From Oscillospiraceae bacterium (GTDB lineage: Bacteria > Bacillota > Clostridia > Saccharofermentanales > Saccharofermentanaceae), in the NCBI GenBank assembly GCA_902775565.1, contig CACYMP010000014.1, positions 1 to 53,205 of the forward strand: 53,205 bases of DNA, in the 5' to 3' direction. Positions 33,203-42,745 of this stretch are shown here, piece after piece. Each line of letters begins with the position of its first letter. Within the stretch, counting starts at the first letter, position 1. The translations under genes were made by a program, and so were the position numbers. The notes below the pieces were generated by a model. That model saw nothing but the letters and a program-made list of their open reading frames with translations. It did no database searches and was not told where the DNA came from.

Positions 33203-34380
33203 CCCCAGATACCTCTCATGAAAATGCCAAGGATCAGCCTGGCAATGACAGCCGCGACCGCAAGGGCAATGAAGAAGAATCCCGTCTTCTTGACCGTGCT
33301 GACAGGAACCTTGCCTGCAACCTCGCCGGTCTGTCCGTTCATCGCAAAGTAATACATCTTGTTGTGGTATTTATATGCCATGAACCATACGGGAAGCAGA
33401 GCGTAATGAGCCGCCATCGACGTGATCATGCTCTTGTTCTTTGTGATCCTGTGCCTGTCATATTTCTTGCCGATGGAACTCTTGATGATGTCATCCATTC
33501 CGCTGATACCGCGGTCGGTAGCACGCTTTGCAAGAGCCTGAGCGTCCTGATCGTATCTGTCCGCGTAGAATCCCGGGATATAGTCGTAATCATAAGGGAT
33601 AAGCTTCTCGAAATTAAAAGGCTCGATAGCTTCCATGAGCTTATCGTCGATCCTGGTCTCACCGTCTAACGGGATATTCTTCCACTCGGCATCGCCCTGC
33701 CTGGTGACCTGATAGTACTTGGTCGTGCGGTATTCGCCCGAGTAGGAGATATCCTCGGCAGAAGCCTCGATATCGATATGAGCCTTGATATTGAAAAGCC
33801 AGAACGGAACATAAAGGCCCGTTAGCTTGGTAATGTTCTTCTTGGAAACGAATCCGAAAGGTGTCCATTTTCCGCCGCCGGCCCACTTCATGAAAGCCTG
33901 CTCCGCCTTTTCGCGTGATACCTTGAACGGGATCATGTACTGGGGCTTGAATTCATTCGTAAGCCTCTGGCCCACCAGCGCAGGTGATCCGCAGAATGCG
34001 CAGAAAGTAGCCGACGTATTCTTGTCTGTTACGACTCTGGCGCCGCAGGAGTTGCATACGAACTCGACCTGTTCCTCCATGTGTGAAGGAGCTGTCTGGG
34101 CAGCCTGCTCTGAAGGTCCGATAGCCTCGGAAACATCAGTGACGATCTCTTCCTGAGGCTGCTGATACTGCTGTGGCTGCTGTGCCGGTGCCTCCGGCTG
34201 AGCCTGGACCGGCTGCTGCTCCATAACAGGAGCCGTGTTTTCCTTTACGAGTTCATCGACCGCAGAGTTAAATAACGAAGGGTCGAAAGATGCGCCGCAG
34301 AAATCGCAGCCGAGTTTCTGAATCTCAGGATTGAACTTCAGATTGCTCCCGCAATTCGGGCATTTGATCGTGTCTGCCAT
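33199..34380 (-). CDS. Zinc-ribbon (TFIIB-type) membrane-tethered protein
   Basis: The 393-residue protein begins with a zinc ribbon (CPNCG at residue 7, CDFCG at 25), has a Gln/Pro-rich linker (about 50-90), a second ribbon (CNSCG then CAFCG) and a C-terminal domain ending in a membrane helix (about 365-390). The central block IPFKVSREKAEQAFMKW and the VPFWLF segment recur in the gene at 43562-44560, so these two are paralogues. The function of the family is not known to me. It is coupled to the TPM protein by a 4-base overlap. Confidence 0.8.
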   Translation of the reverse strand: MADTIKCPNCGSNLKFNPEIQKLGCDFCGASFDPSLFNSAVDELVKENTAPVMEQQPVQAQPEAPAQQPQQYQQPQEEIVTDVSEAIGPSEQAAQTAPSHMEEQVEFVCNSCGARVVTDKNTSATFCAFCGSPALVGQRLTNEFKPQYMIPFKVSREKAEQAFMKWAGGGKWTPFGFVSKKNITKLTGLYVPFWLFNIKAHIDIEASAEDISYSGEYRTTKYYQVTRQGDAEWKNIPLDGETRIDDKLMEAIEPFNFEKLIPYDYDYIPGFYADRYDQDAQALAKRATDRGISGMDDIIKSSIGKKYDRHRITKNKSMITSMAAHYALLPVWFMAYKYHNKMYYFAMNGQTGEVAGKVPVSTVKKTGFFFIALAVAAVIARLILGIFMRGIWG

Positions 34381-34401
34381 ACCTATCCCCTTTGCAGTGC
34401 T

Positions 34402-34662
34402 TTATTTCTTCATTTCCATATCAGCCTGGAGCACTGCCTTTGCAAGCTGATCCGCGCATGAGGTGTCCTTGAAACCGCAAGTGTTGCCGGCAAGCTTGGC
34501 CGCTATCTCAGCCGCTGTCATTCCGTCGCACAGCTTGCTCACTGCCTTGAGATTTCCGTTGCATCCGCCGTCGAAATGAATGTTTGTGATCTTGGAAGAA
34601 TCATCAATATCAAATTCGAGATTGAACGGACATACGCCAACGGGTCTGTATTTGTAATGCAT
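34402..34662 (-). CDS. TSCPD-domain protein
   Basis: An 86-residue protein matching the small TSCPD family (TIGR03905 type), related to a C-terminal domain of adenosylcobalamin-dependent ribonucleotide reductases. The blocks YRPVGVCPFNLEFDID, FDGGCNGNLKAVSKLCDGM and CGFKDTSCADQLAKA carry conserved cysteines that could bind metal. The start has a perfect AGGAGGTGAT. It stands between the GatD-like gene and the zinc-ribbon gene on the same strand. Confidence 0.87.
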   Translation of the reverse strand: MHYKYRPVGVCPFNLEFDIDDSSKITNIHFDGGCNGNLKAVSKLCDGMTAAEIAAKLAGNTCGFKDTSCADQLAKAVLQADMEMKK

Positions 34663-34706
34663 CAGATCACCTCCTGAATCAAGATATCATATAAGTGCCT
34701 GTTTTA

Positions 34707-35420
34707 CTATTCCGTGAGCGCCTTAAGCGTCATGGCATAGCCCTTTTCCTCATAGGGATAAGGGTTTTCGCGGTATGTCACTCCGCGCTTTTCCGCGATG
34801 AGCTTTGTCAGATAAGTCGCGAAGAAAGGGTTCTTAACAAGGACCGGACCGATCAGGCTGATTCCGAAGAGATTGCCCTTCCTGACTCCGTCTTTTGCGA
34901 ACGGGATCTGGCCGATGGTCTTCGTGATATCGAACATATAACCGTCAAATCCTTCGATCACATCGCACTTGTTGATAAAGCCGACAAACGGTTCTTCAAA
35001 GCCTTCAGCGGACATGACCGCATCGCCCGTGAATCTTGTTTTAATCTCTTCTTTTACATCGAAACCGAAAAGGCCCAGTCCTTCGATCTTATCGCCGTAG
35101 AGCGTCGTAATGTTCTTCCCGAGCATGCCCCACGCATTGCCTGTGAAGAGCACCGGGGTTCCTTCTTCAACTGCAGCTGAGAACTGCTTTTCGAACGTCT
35201 TAAGGTGAGATACCGCGGCAGTCCTTCTGGACTCTGTTCCGGAACCGCAGTAAATAAGGTCAAAACCTTCAAAGCTTATGTCATCATCGGTTACCGTTTT
35301 CCTGGTGATCTCAACGTCAAAGCCCTGGTCTTTCAGGCGCTTTTCCATGATCCTCACGTTGCCGTTGTCGCCGTAGAGGTTGAGGAAATCGTAATAAAGA
35401 TAGAGGATCTTAGCGGTCAT
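34707..35420 (-). CDS. GatD-like glutamine amidotransferase subunit lacking catalytic Cys and His
   Basis: GatD with MurT amidates the glutamate of lipid II stem peptides, using glutamine hydrolysed by GatD. This 237-residue protein aligns well with GatD (LYYDFLNLYGDNGNV, LTGD-type block, GPVLVKNPFFATYL). However, the nucleophile position, Cys in family LTICGGYQFLG, is Gly94 in LFTGNAWGMLG, and the catalytic His of YLHGP is Ile190 in SLIGP. The glutaminase therefore appears inactive unless another residue substitutes. The ATG at 35420 overlaps the murT stop by four bases and has AGGAG upstream. Confidence 0.85.
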   Translation of the reverse strand: MTAKILYLYYDFLNLYGDNGNVRIMEKRLKDQGFDVEITRKTVTDDDISFEGFDLIYCGSGTESRRTAAVSHLKTFEKQFSAAVEEGTPVLFTGNAWGMLGKNITTLYGDKIEGLGLFGFDVKEEIKTRFTGDAVMSAEGFEEPFVGFINKCDVIEGFDGYMFDITKTIGQIPFAKDGVRKGNLFGISLIGPVLVKNPFFATYLTKLIAEKRGVTYRENPYPYEEKGYAMTLKALTE

Positions 35421-36754
35421 TTGATCTCCTTCCTTGTCACGATCGACAGGATCTTTTCCTTGTCGGAAAAGCAAGTGATTACATAAAGATATTCGTCACG
35501 GTCACCGGCGAAAGCCGCAGCATCGGGAATGGACTCGAAAACCTCCGTCTTGTCAGAACCTATGCCCGCAGCCGCAAAACGCACTGCCAGATCGTTGCAG
35601 TACTTGCCTGCGAGGATTATCTTGCTTACGTTCTGAAGATCGAGCTTCTCGAAATCAATGTCCCAGAGCCATGAAGAATCCGAAGTGAAATATTTGCGGC
35701 TTATCGCATCGACAATGATCATGACATTGACCTTCTTGGGGTCATTGGCGACGACATCTATAGAGCGGTCATAAGAGACCGAATTCTCGTGTTTTGAAAG
35801 AAGGAGCCTGCCCTCTGTCTTTCCGAGCGTAAAGTCAACGATACGGCCGGACTTGAGTATATAGCCTCCGAGGGCCTCCGCAGCCTTCTCTTTGGAGATG
35901 CCCGCAAGGTCTGCCGCGGCAAAAGCAGCGAGCGTGTTGTAGCAGTGGTAGATGCCGTTAAACGTCAGCGGGATCTTGTATTCGCCGTTGATAACTATCT
36001 TGCCTTCATCTAGGTCAACACCTGTCAGCGCCCAGCGTGTATCCGGTCTTGCAAAGCCGCATGACGTGCAGCGGTATTTGCCGATATGGTTGTAGTGGTA
36101 GTACTCGTATTCCATCGGTTTCTTGCAGATGGGGCAGTATTTGCCGTCATCGTAGATGCTGTCGTTGGTATTTGTGTCGCAGTCAAGGTGATCCGCTCCA
36201 AAATACAGAGTGCCTTCCCTGCCCGCGCCGAACTTGGATACGAGCGGATCGTCAGCATTGAGGACCAATGTCATATCATCGTGAAGTCCGCGCTTTATGA
36301 TGTCGTAGATCCAATCCGGATGACCGTTTCTCGTCATCTGGTCGCGATAGAGATTGGTGATTATCAGGTATCTCGGATGAAAGAACTTGAACGTTCTTCT
36401 CATGTATCTTTCATCAGACTCGAGCAGGACCGCTTCGCTCCTGATCTTTCCGCCCAAAGTCGCATCATTTAACAGGAATGTGGTAACACCCTCGGTCTGA
36501 TTGGAGCCCTCTTTGTTATACGCAACCTTAAGGCCGCCCTCACGCAGGACGTGGGCGATCATCTCAACAGTAGAGGTCTTTCCGTTTGAACCAGTTACCG
36601 CAATTACGGTATCGGGATACTTAAGGTGCGCAAGAATATCCGGGTAAAGCTTTAAAGCTATCTTGCCCGGCATGCTCGACCCACGTCCCAAAAGGCCCGC
36701 AAGGAACCTTAATATCTTGCATATGAGTATTGTAAAGAACATTCGAATCTTCAT
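35417..36754 (-). CDS. murT: Lipid II isoglutaminyl synthase subunit MurT
   Basis: The 445-residue Mur-ligase homologue has the ATP-binding loop TGSNGKTST (about 55-63), a zinc ribbon inserted in the central domain (CPICKK then CTSCG, about 206-229), and a C-terminal domain with DSSWLWDIDFE that carries the acidic residues expected in MurT. It activates the alpha-carboxyl of stem-peptide glutamate for amidation and works with GatD, encoded in overlap. The start is only 8 bases after a TATAAT and lacks a ribosome binding site, suggesting a nearly leaderless mRNA. Confidence 0.92.
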   Translation of the reverse strand: MKIRMFFTILICKILRFLAGLLGRGSSMPGKIALKLYPDILAHLKYPDTVIAVTGSNGKTSTVEMIAHVLREGGLKVAYNKEGSNQTEGVTTFLLNDATLGGKIRSEAVLLESDERYMRRTFKFFHPRYLIITNLYRDQMTRNGHPDWIYDIIKRGLHDDMTLVLNADDPLVSKFGAGREGTLYFGADHLDCDTNTNDSIYDDGKYCPICKKPMEYEYYHYNHIGKYRCTSCGFARPDTRWALTGVDLDEGKIVINGEYKIPLTFNGIYHCYNTLAAFAAADLAGISKEKAAEALGGYILKSGRIVDFTLGKTEGRLLLSKHENSVSYDRSIDVVANDPKKVNVMIIVDAISRKYFTSDSSWLWDIDFEKLDLQNVSKIILAGKYCNDLAVRFAAAGIGSDKTEVFESIPDAAAFAGDRDEYLYVITCFSDKEKILSIVTRKEIK

Positions 36755-36762
36755 CGCGAACG

Positions 36763-36792
36763 ATTATACACCAAACACCGCTTTTTTGTCCG
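36763..36792 (-). promoter_or_regulatory. Promoter of murT-gatD
   Basis: CGGACA (36787-36792), an 18-base spacer and TATAAT (36763-36768) on the minus strand. The -10 box ends nine bases before the ATG, so the transcript would have almost no leader. Confidence 0.55.
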
Positions 36793-36833
36793 TGCATATT
36801 AAATAAATAATAAAATAATGCTGCTTTATGTGT

Positions 36834-39179
36834 TTATCTCTCCCTGACGTACTTGGTGACGCGGTCGTTGATGTATGACACGGCCTGTTCGAGTGTAACG
36901 CTGCCTGAATAATACGGCTGCGTCTCCTCGATCACAAAAGTCACTATCTGCGGATCCTCGTAATAGTAGGTCGAGATCGTTGACAGACAAGCCAGGAAGT
37001 TCTTGACCATTGAGACAGAGCCGAGCTTATCGTTATAAAAACCGACCTCGACCGTTGCATTATTGTTGGCTATCTTCGCACTAAGGGTTTTGTTGTGCGC
37101 TACGTTGATGATCGGGACCGAACTCTCCATTATCGTTTTGTTGGTAATGATATCGCCGATCTCTTCAGAACCTGTCTCATATCCCGCGCCGTCAAAAAGG
37201 AAATTCAGAAAACGCTTGCAGCCTTCTGTCCGGTCTGTGTTAGCTGCGACCGAGATGGTCTCGAGCGCTCTGAACCTCGGACCTGAAGCATTAACAGAAG
37301 GCGTGCCGATCAGAGTGTAGTTGCCGTCCTCTTTGCAGCATGCCAGAACGAAATCCAGATATCCCTTGCATCTTGCGTACATTGACTCGCCGCGCACCTT
37401 GTTCTTGATATCATCGCGCACTTCCGGAGGCGTGCTGTCGTAGTCAGCATATATGAAATTGTCTTTGGCATATCTGACTGCGGCATAGAACTGTTTCGTG
37501 CCGAAATCGATATTCTCTCCTTCGATCGCAGCTTTGGTGTCGATACATGACAGAATGAAGGCGACCTTGTTATTGTATGTGCTAAGAGGAAAATCGTACG
37601 GAGAAAAGCCTTTCAGGTCTTTTTTCACCATATTGCCATAGTCTTCAAAGGTAATACCGACGGCACCGTCAGCAATCAGATCTGTATTCGTGACGAGACC
37701 TTCTATCTCAAGAGTAACTGGAAGGAAATACTGTTTGCCGCCGATCTTGCATGCTTCGATGACGTTGCCGTACTGTTTTCCCATGACAGATTCGTCGAGC
37801 ATGCCTGTCAGATCCATGAAGATCTCGTCCCTCATTGCATAGTTCTTCTGTATGCCGATGACAAGGTCCGGTGCTTCGGATCCTTTGAGATGCTGGATCA
37901 TCGTATAGAGTTTCTCATCATCAAGATTGAAATTCTCAAAGTGGCTTCCGACTGTAAATCCGGTCTTGTACTTGTCCCATACCCTGATCAGATACTCGCT
38001 GTCATTCTTGTTGAACTCATAGATCGCATGTGACAGATAGACCGATACACCGGTATCCAGCGGCATGGCAAGTTCGATGATCTGCTTTCCCGCATGAGGA
38101 TTCCTGTCATTCTTGGTCAGCACCGTGATGTAATCGAAAGTATCGATAGTGAGCGTAGTTCCCGGAGTAGTGCAGGTTGAGCGAATGACAGTTCTGTCGC
38201 TTGTGCATGTCAGTATCTTGTTCTCTCCTGACAGATCGCTGAAGAAAGGGGAATACCAGTTGTTATCGATCACTGTCTCGGCTTTGTCCGCCTTTGTATC
38301 AAGCCTGGTTATGTTGCCGAGTGAGTCGATCCTGCAAAGCTCGCCTTTATCCGTGATCCGGTAATCGGCAGAATTGACTTTGCTGTTGTCAGATATCTCA
38401 TATTCACTCTGTCTGACAAGTTTACCGCTCGACGGATCAAACTCCAGAACTATATCGGTTCCTGCATATGTGTGTCCGATGACATTAAGGGTATCAGTCG
38501 TCTCGTTATACGAGAAAGGTTCGAACATAAAGACTTTCTCCATCTGTGAAGTATCCAGCTCGCCGACAAATTCAGCGCCTTTGTACAGATAGAAATATGT
38601 ATCCGTGTTCTCAACGATCGTAGCTATACAATATTCGCCGACCAGACACGCTGAGGAAACTCCCCAGTCGCCCCTTTTAAGAGTATTGCCGCTTGCGTCA
38701 GTGAATTTGACGAAGTCTGATACCTTTCCCGTCTCAAGGTCTATCTCCAGCCTGCCTGTGTCAAATGACTGTTTACCCCAGACGGTAGCGATGACATTTG
38801 CTGTCTTTCCTTCAGGATCGATCTGAACGTCCCTGAGACTGTCTATATCATAACCACGGGGAGGGGTTAACTGTTTCCGGTCAAGAAGCTCGCCTGAATC
38901 ATCGTAAGTATCGAGGACCGTTCTCCGGCAGTCATCCTTATCCGAAATCTCGTAAAGAGAATACATATAGAAGATCTTATCGTTACTTGCGCCGCAGCAG
39001 TCACCCGCTACAAACTCCGAAGGTTTGATGTCCCTCTCGAGCTTAAACCTTGAAGAACTGTACCAGGGGTCATTCTCCCTTACCACAGTCGCTTTAGCCT
39101 TGCGTTTTGAACAAGATGTGAAGAGTAATAACGACATTATTGCCACCATAAAAACAGCAGCAGCCTTTGTCTTTATCAT
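36834..39179 (-). CDS. Extracellular solute-binding family lipoprotein with N-terminal propeller-like region
   Basis: The 781-residue product starts with a lipoprotein signal peptide ending at LLFTSCSK. Residues of about 25-390 contain repeated strand-rich blocks resembling a beta-propeller (for example RLEIDLETGKVSDFVKF and IVLEFDPSSGKLVRQ). The second half (about 390-780) is a family 1 solute-binding fold of the MalE type, with APDLVIG, GKQYFLPVTLEIEGLVTNTDLI and a late EDPQIVTFV block. No ABC permease genes are adjacent, so it may be a sensor or an orphan binding protein. The ATG at 39179 has GGAGGAG seven bases upstream. Confidence 0.78.
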   Translation of the reverse strand: MIKTKAAAVFMVAIMSLLLFTSCSKRKAKATVVRENDPWYSSSRFKLERDIKPSEFVAGDCCGASNDKIFYMYSLYEISDKDDCRRTVLDTYDDSGELLDRKQLTPPRGYDIDSLRDVQIDPEGKTANVIATVWGKQSFDTGRLEIDLETGKVSDFVKFTDASGNTLKRGDWGVSSACLVGEYCIATIVENTDTYFYLYKGAEFVGELDTSQMEKVFMFEPFSYNETTDTLNVIGHTYAGTDIVLEFDPSSGKLVRQSEYEISDNSKVNSADYRITDKGELCRIDSLGNITRLDTKADKAETVIDNNWYSPFFSDLSGENKILTCTSDRTVIRSTCTTPGTTLTIDTFDYITVLTKNDRNPHAGKQIIELAMPLDTGVSVYLSHAIYEFNKNDSEYLIRVWDKYKTGFTVGSHFENFNLDDEKLYTMIQHLKGSEAPDLVIGIQKNYAMRDEIFMDLTGMLDESVMGKQYGNVIEACKIGGKQYFLPVTLEIEGLVTNTDLIADGAVGITFEDYGNMVKKDLKGFSPYDFPLSTYNNKVAFILSCIDTKAAIEGENIDFGTKQFYAAVRYAKDNFIYADYDSTPPEVRDDIKNKVRGESMYARCKGYLDFVLACCKEDGNYTLIGTPSVNASGPRFRALETISVAANTDRTEGCKRFLNFLFDGAGYETGSEEIGDIITNKTIMESSVPIINVAHNKTLSAKIANNNATVEVGFYNDKLGSVSMVKNFLACLSTISTYYYEDPQIVTFVIEETQPYYSGSVTLEQAVSYINDRVTKYVRER

Positions 39180-39218
39180 TAGCATCTCCTCCTGTTATCG
39201 TTTACATCAGTATAACCT

Positions 39219-41849
39219 TTATTCCTCTTTAAACGTAACATTCGAAGGCACGTTCGTGTTCCTGGAAGCGATATCGCGGAAATTATCAGTGATCCTGGTC
39301 TTCCAGATCGCCCTGCCGTCTGAATCGTCGACAAAATAAAGCATCATTCCGAAATCCTTACCGCCGTATTTGGACACATCAAGGTCTTTCACGAAATAGT
39401 ACGGGACATTGCTTCCGTCCCTGTAGGTCATCAGCTTGCCCTGGCTTAATGTGACGCGGTTGATACTCCTGGGATCATTCCTGTCCCAGATTAACATGTA
39501 GACGTGCAGCTGCCTTGCGGCAAAGACTTCAGGGGTTGTTCCCGTGATCCAGAGATCCATCGTCTTTTCGCCTTCTGAATATCTGGTCCCTATATCGACC
39601 GAAGCGGATGTCAGTCTGTGCGAAGCAGATTCCGGAGACAGATCGAATACGGCCCTGTCGATGACCTTTCCGTTTTGTTCATCGTAGACTACAAAGTTAT
39701 ATCCGTTCCCACCTGTAGAATACTCTTTCCCGTCAATAACGACCGAGCCCAGTAGGTCTGAAGATGCAAGCTCAAATTTCTTTCCGTCCTTAAATACGCC
39801 TTTGAATAACATCATGCCGTTGCCGCTGTTCTCATGGCGGAAACCGGTTCCGACCGCACCGATGTAGGATCTGTGGGATTCTTTGAACGCAACGCATTCG
39901 AGATCTATATGAGAGAAGGATTCCGCGATCTTGCGCGACAGTCCTGAGGCCGCGTTTCCCTTTGAGACGATCAGCACGCTGATGTTCTTAAGTCCCGAAA
40001 TCGATTCAAGATAAGACGGGATATCTTCTGATCTTAAGACGGACCTTCCGTCAGTATTCTCATAGAAGACGTGCTCTTCCCCGTTCGAATCCTTAGCCGT
40101 CAGTCTCATTCTTCCGGCAAATACGTCCCTGTAGGATAGTCCTGTCTTGAACGCTCCTTTCCATGTCTTGTCGGGCTTGATCTCGAAATCACATGTGCAG
40201 ACGTTGTTGCCGTTTACGTCAAAGAATTCGCCCCTGACGGAATCTATCACAAGTCCTGCCCTGTCGATGCCCCAGAAGTTTACTTCAAGCGTTCCGGGAT
40301 CTTTATAAGAGCAGTCCATATCAAGATAATCAAGGTCTTCCAGGATGGTCTTAGACAGCGGATCGTATTTCGCGATATCGCGGAAGGACTTGCTGTCCCT
40401 GGTCAGTTCCTCCTCAAGCGTTGCCCTTCCGAATCGCTCGTAGAGCGTCAGACTGTCAGAGAAAAGATCCGTTCCGAGACCTAGCCTGTTACCTGTGATC
40501 TCAGCGCCGATCGCAGCAAGCGTAGTCGGGAAGATATCGAATGTCGTGTATTCCCTGTGCCTTGCGCTAACGGGTTTGACAGCCGGATTGATTATGTTCG
40601 TGTAAGTCCTTCTCTCATACTGCGGATCAACGCCGTTGCAGTAGTCGGCATCCATCGTAATATGGTCGCCCGAAAGGATTATTGTCGTATCGTCGTAGAA
40701 GTCCTGTTCCTTGAGCCAATTGACAAACTCGGTGACCTGCTTTGACGAGCATCTGATGACATTCGAATACTGCGTATCATATTCGCTGCCGCATTGGCTA
40801 CAGACATATCCGTCCTCGAAATGCGTATCCGCAGTAAGGATCGTCAGCGCAAAAGGTTTGTCTGAAGATGCCATGTCAGCAGCTTTTATCTTCGCGAACT
40901 CGAAAAGCCTGCTGTCCTCAAATCCCCACCACACCTTGTAGCCTTTGGGTATGTAGTTGTTTGCGGCAGCATAGTCGTAATCGAAAAAGTCATCGCATCC
41001 GTGGCTTTTCAGGTACACTTCGCGGCTGCCGAAAGACACCGGGGATCCGCACATAAATGCCTGATTGTAACCTTCGTCCTTCAGTATATCTCCGAGTGTT
41101 CTGATGCCCGGATAAAACGTATCTGCATGCGCCGTCGCGGCGTTGGTCTTGCCGCCCGCAATAGGAATTCCGGCAGTCTGTGCAACAATACCGCTCATGG
41201 TGTATGTCGCACCTGTTATGACATGCCCGCCGTTTAAGCGTTCGCTATTGCCTTCGAAACACTCGCCGCCCTTTAATGCAAGCTCTCTTAATTCCGGGAT
41301 TACGTCCTTATCGAAATCCCCGCCGTGTGCCTTGTCTGTGTACGTCGTCTCCATCGATTCAAGATAGATGAAGATGAGATTTCTTTTCTTGCCCGGGAAT
41401 CTCACATTATCCTTTGAAGGCGCTATGTAGTAGTTGTCGACGAAATCCGATGTGGTATTCTGCGACCTTATGTATCTTATAATGCCGTATCTTTTGTCGG
41501 CTCTTATGAGCTGTACGACCGACACGAGCGCAGCAATAGAAATGAGCAGTGCTGACAGTATCCTGCGGTTCTTATCCTTATCTGTTTTGTGAAGAACCGC
41601 CGACAAAATTGCAAATATTACCGCCGCCAGAACAGTCGGAACAAGGACCTTTAAAATAAAAGCGGTGATGACGTTTCCGGCTGTTCCTTCAAGCGGTGAG
41701 CTCAAGTAGAAAACTATCTCATCGAATGTGATGTCATGCCAGTAGCCGAGCGTCCAGGTAACGAGTGCAGCAATGAAAAACAGCAGTAAAAACACCACTG
41801 TTCCGATCACTATACCTATTGGAAATCTGCCTTTTTTCTTATCCGTCAT
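39219..41849 (-). CDS. LTA synthase/phosphoglycerol transferase-like sulfatase-fold protein with extra C-terminal domain
   Basis: The 876-residue protein has three membrane helices (about 12-33, 62-86 and 98-117) and an alkaline-phosphatase-type catalytic domain (about 155-500). E164 in FIYLESME, T217 in GATYTMSG as the likely nucleophile and the metal-binding SGDH motif are intact. It would transfer glycerol phosphate or a similar group onto glycans outside the cell. Beyond the catalytic domain, about 608-740 resembles ILEI/PANDER-type domains (VLIVSKGNAA and GYNFVVYDEQNGKVIDRAVFD), and a further 130 residues follow. It overlaps the upstream GNAT gene by four bases. Confidence 0.85.
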   Translation of the reverse strand: MTDKKKGRFPIGIVIGTVVFLLLFFIAALVTWTLGYWHDITFDEIVFYLSSPLEGTAGNVITAFILKVLVPTVLAAVIFAILSAVLHKTDKDKNRRILSALLISIAALVSVVQLIRADKRYGIIRYIRSQNTTSDFVDNYYIAPSKDNVRFPGKKRNLIFIYLESMETTYTDKAHGGDFDKDVIPELRELALKGGECFEGNSERLNGGHVITGATYTMSGIVAQTAGIPIAGGKTNAATAHADTFYPGIRTLGDILKDEGYNQAFMCGSPVSFGSREVYLKSHGCDDFFDYDYAAANNYIPKGYKVWWGFEDSRLFEFAKIKAADMASSDKPFALTILTADTHFEDGYVCSQCGSEYDTQYSNVIRCSSKQVTEFVNWLKEQDFYDDTTIILSGDHITMDADYCNGVDPQYERRTYTNIINPAVKPVSARHREYTTFDIFPTTLAAIGAEITGNRLGLGTDLFSDSLTLYERFGRATLEEELTRDSKSFRDIAKYDPLSKTILEDLDYLDMDCSYKDPGTLEVNFWGIDRAGLVIDSVRGEFFDVNGNNVCTCDFEIKPDKTWKGAFKTGLSYRDVFAGRMRLTAKDSNGEEHVFYENTDGRSVLRSEDIPSYLESISGLKNISVLIVSKGNAASGLSRKIAESFSHIDLECVAFKESHRSYIGAVGTGFRHENSGNGMMLFKGVFKDGKKFELASSDLLGSVVIDGKEYSTGGNGYNFVVYDEQNGKVIDRAVFDLSPESASHRLTSASVDIGTRYSEGEKTMDLWITGTTPEVFAARQLHVYMLIWDRNDPRSINRVTLSQGKLMTYRDGSNVPYYFVKDLDVSKYGGKDFGMMLYFVDDSDGRAIWKTRITDNFRDIASRNTNVPSNVTFKEE

Positions 41850-42742
41850 AAGTCCATCTTCATGAACACATCGGCCATTTGATTGTCGTTATATCTGTCG
41901 ATCTTTTCAAAACCAAACTTCTCGTAGAGCCTTAACGCGTCTTCGTATTTCAGCATCGAATCGAGCATTATCCGTTTAAAGCCGCGTGTCCTTGCCTCAT
42001 TGACTGACACGCTCATAAGAAGGCTTCCCAGACCCTGTCCTCTGTATTCTTTATGAAGATACAGGGCTTTGAGTTCAACGGTTCTTTCATCGATCTTTTT
42101 CAGCGCAACCGTTCCAATGACATCACCTCTATCGACAAGGCAATAAAACACTTCGAATGCTTCTGGGATATTGTTATAGAAATAATGTCTGCCCTGAGGT
42201 TCGAACTTATTGCCAAGCTCGGTAAAGCACTTATCAGTGAAATCAAATACACCCCGCTTCAGAGAAGGATCGTAAGTGACCATCCTGATGCCGGCCTGTT
42301 CTTTCTTCGTGATCTCAAACCCTTCATCAAGATAAAGTCTGACCGCTCCGGCATTCCATTCCGCAACGTGGATAATAAACTCAGCTGCGCCCTTTGAAGC
42401 GATATTGTTCATCGCCCAGATCAGGAGCTTTCTGCCATATCCTTTGCGTTTGTACTTCTCATTTACGAAAAGATCGTCTATCTCGTTTCCGATGCATGAG
42501 ACCGCGCCTATCAGCTCATCTCCTTCAGTCAGAAGATTGATCTCATCAGCTTTGGAAAGGACCGCGCTGTCATCGCCGTACCAGTCGTACGGCCTGATGT
42601 TCAGAGCCTCTCTCATCGGACGGAAAGCGGCGTTATAAAGGGCCTTGTACTGTCCCAGATAATTCTCATCAAAAGTAATGCATTCTATCTGCGCTTCGGG
42701 AATATCCTTTAGGCCGCGCCGCATCTCATAGACAACAAACAT
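41846..42742 (-). CDS. Protein with two tandem GNAT acetyltransferase domains
   Basis: The 298-residue protein contains two GNAT folds. The first (about 20-160) has the acetyl-CoA motif YKRKGYGRKLL, and the second (about 165-298) has YRGQGLGSLLM. Both motif A loops are intact, so both may bind acetyl-CoA. Late blocks NAGAVRLYLDEGFE and EDALRLYEKFGFEK are typical C-terminal GNAT sequences. The substrate is unknown. It lies three bases after the TfoX-like gene and overlaps the LTA-synthase-like gene. Confidence 0.87.
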   Translation of the reverse strand: MFVVYEMRRGLKDIPEAQIECITFDENYLGQYKALYNAAFRPMREALNIRPYDWYGDDSAVLSKADEINLLTEGDELIGAVSCIGNEIDDLFVNEKYKRKGYGRKLLIWAMNNIASKGAAEFIIHVAEWNAGAVRLYLDEGFEITKKEQAGIRMVTYDPSLKRGVFDFTDKCFTELGNKFEPQGRHYFYNNIPEAFEVFYCLVDRGDVIGTVALKKIDERTVELKALYLHKEYRGQGLGSLLMSVSVNEARTRGFKRIMLDSMLKYEDALRLYEKFGFEKIDRYNDNQMADVFMKMDL

Positions 42743-42745
42743 ATA

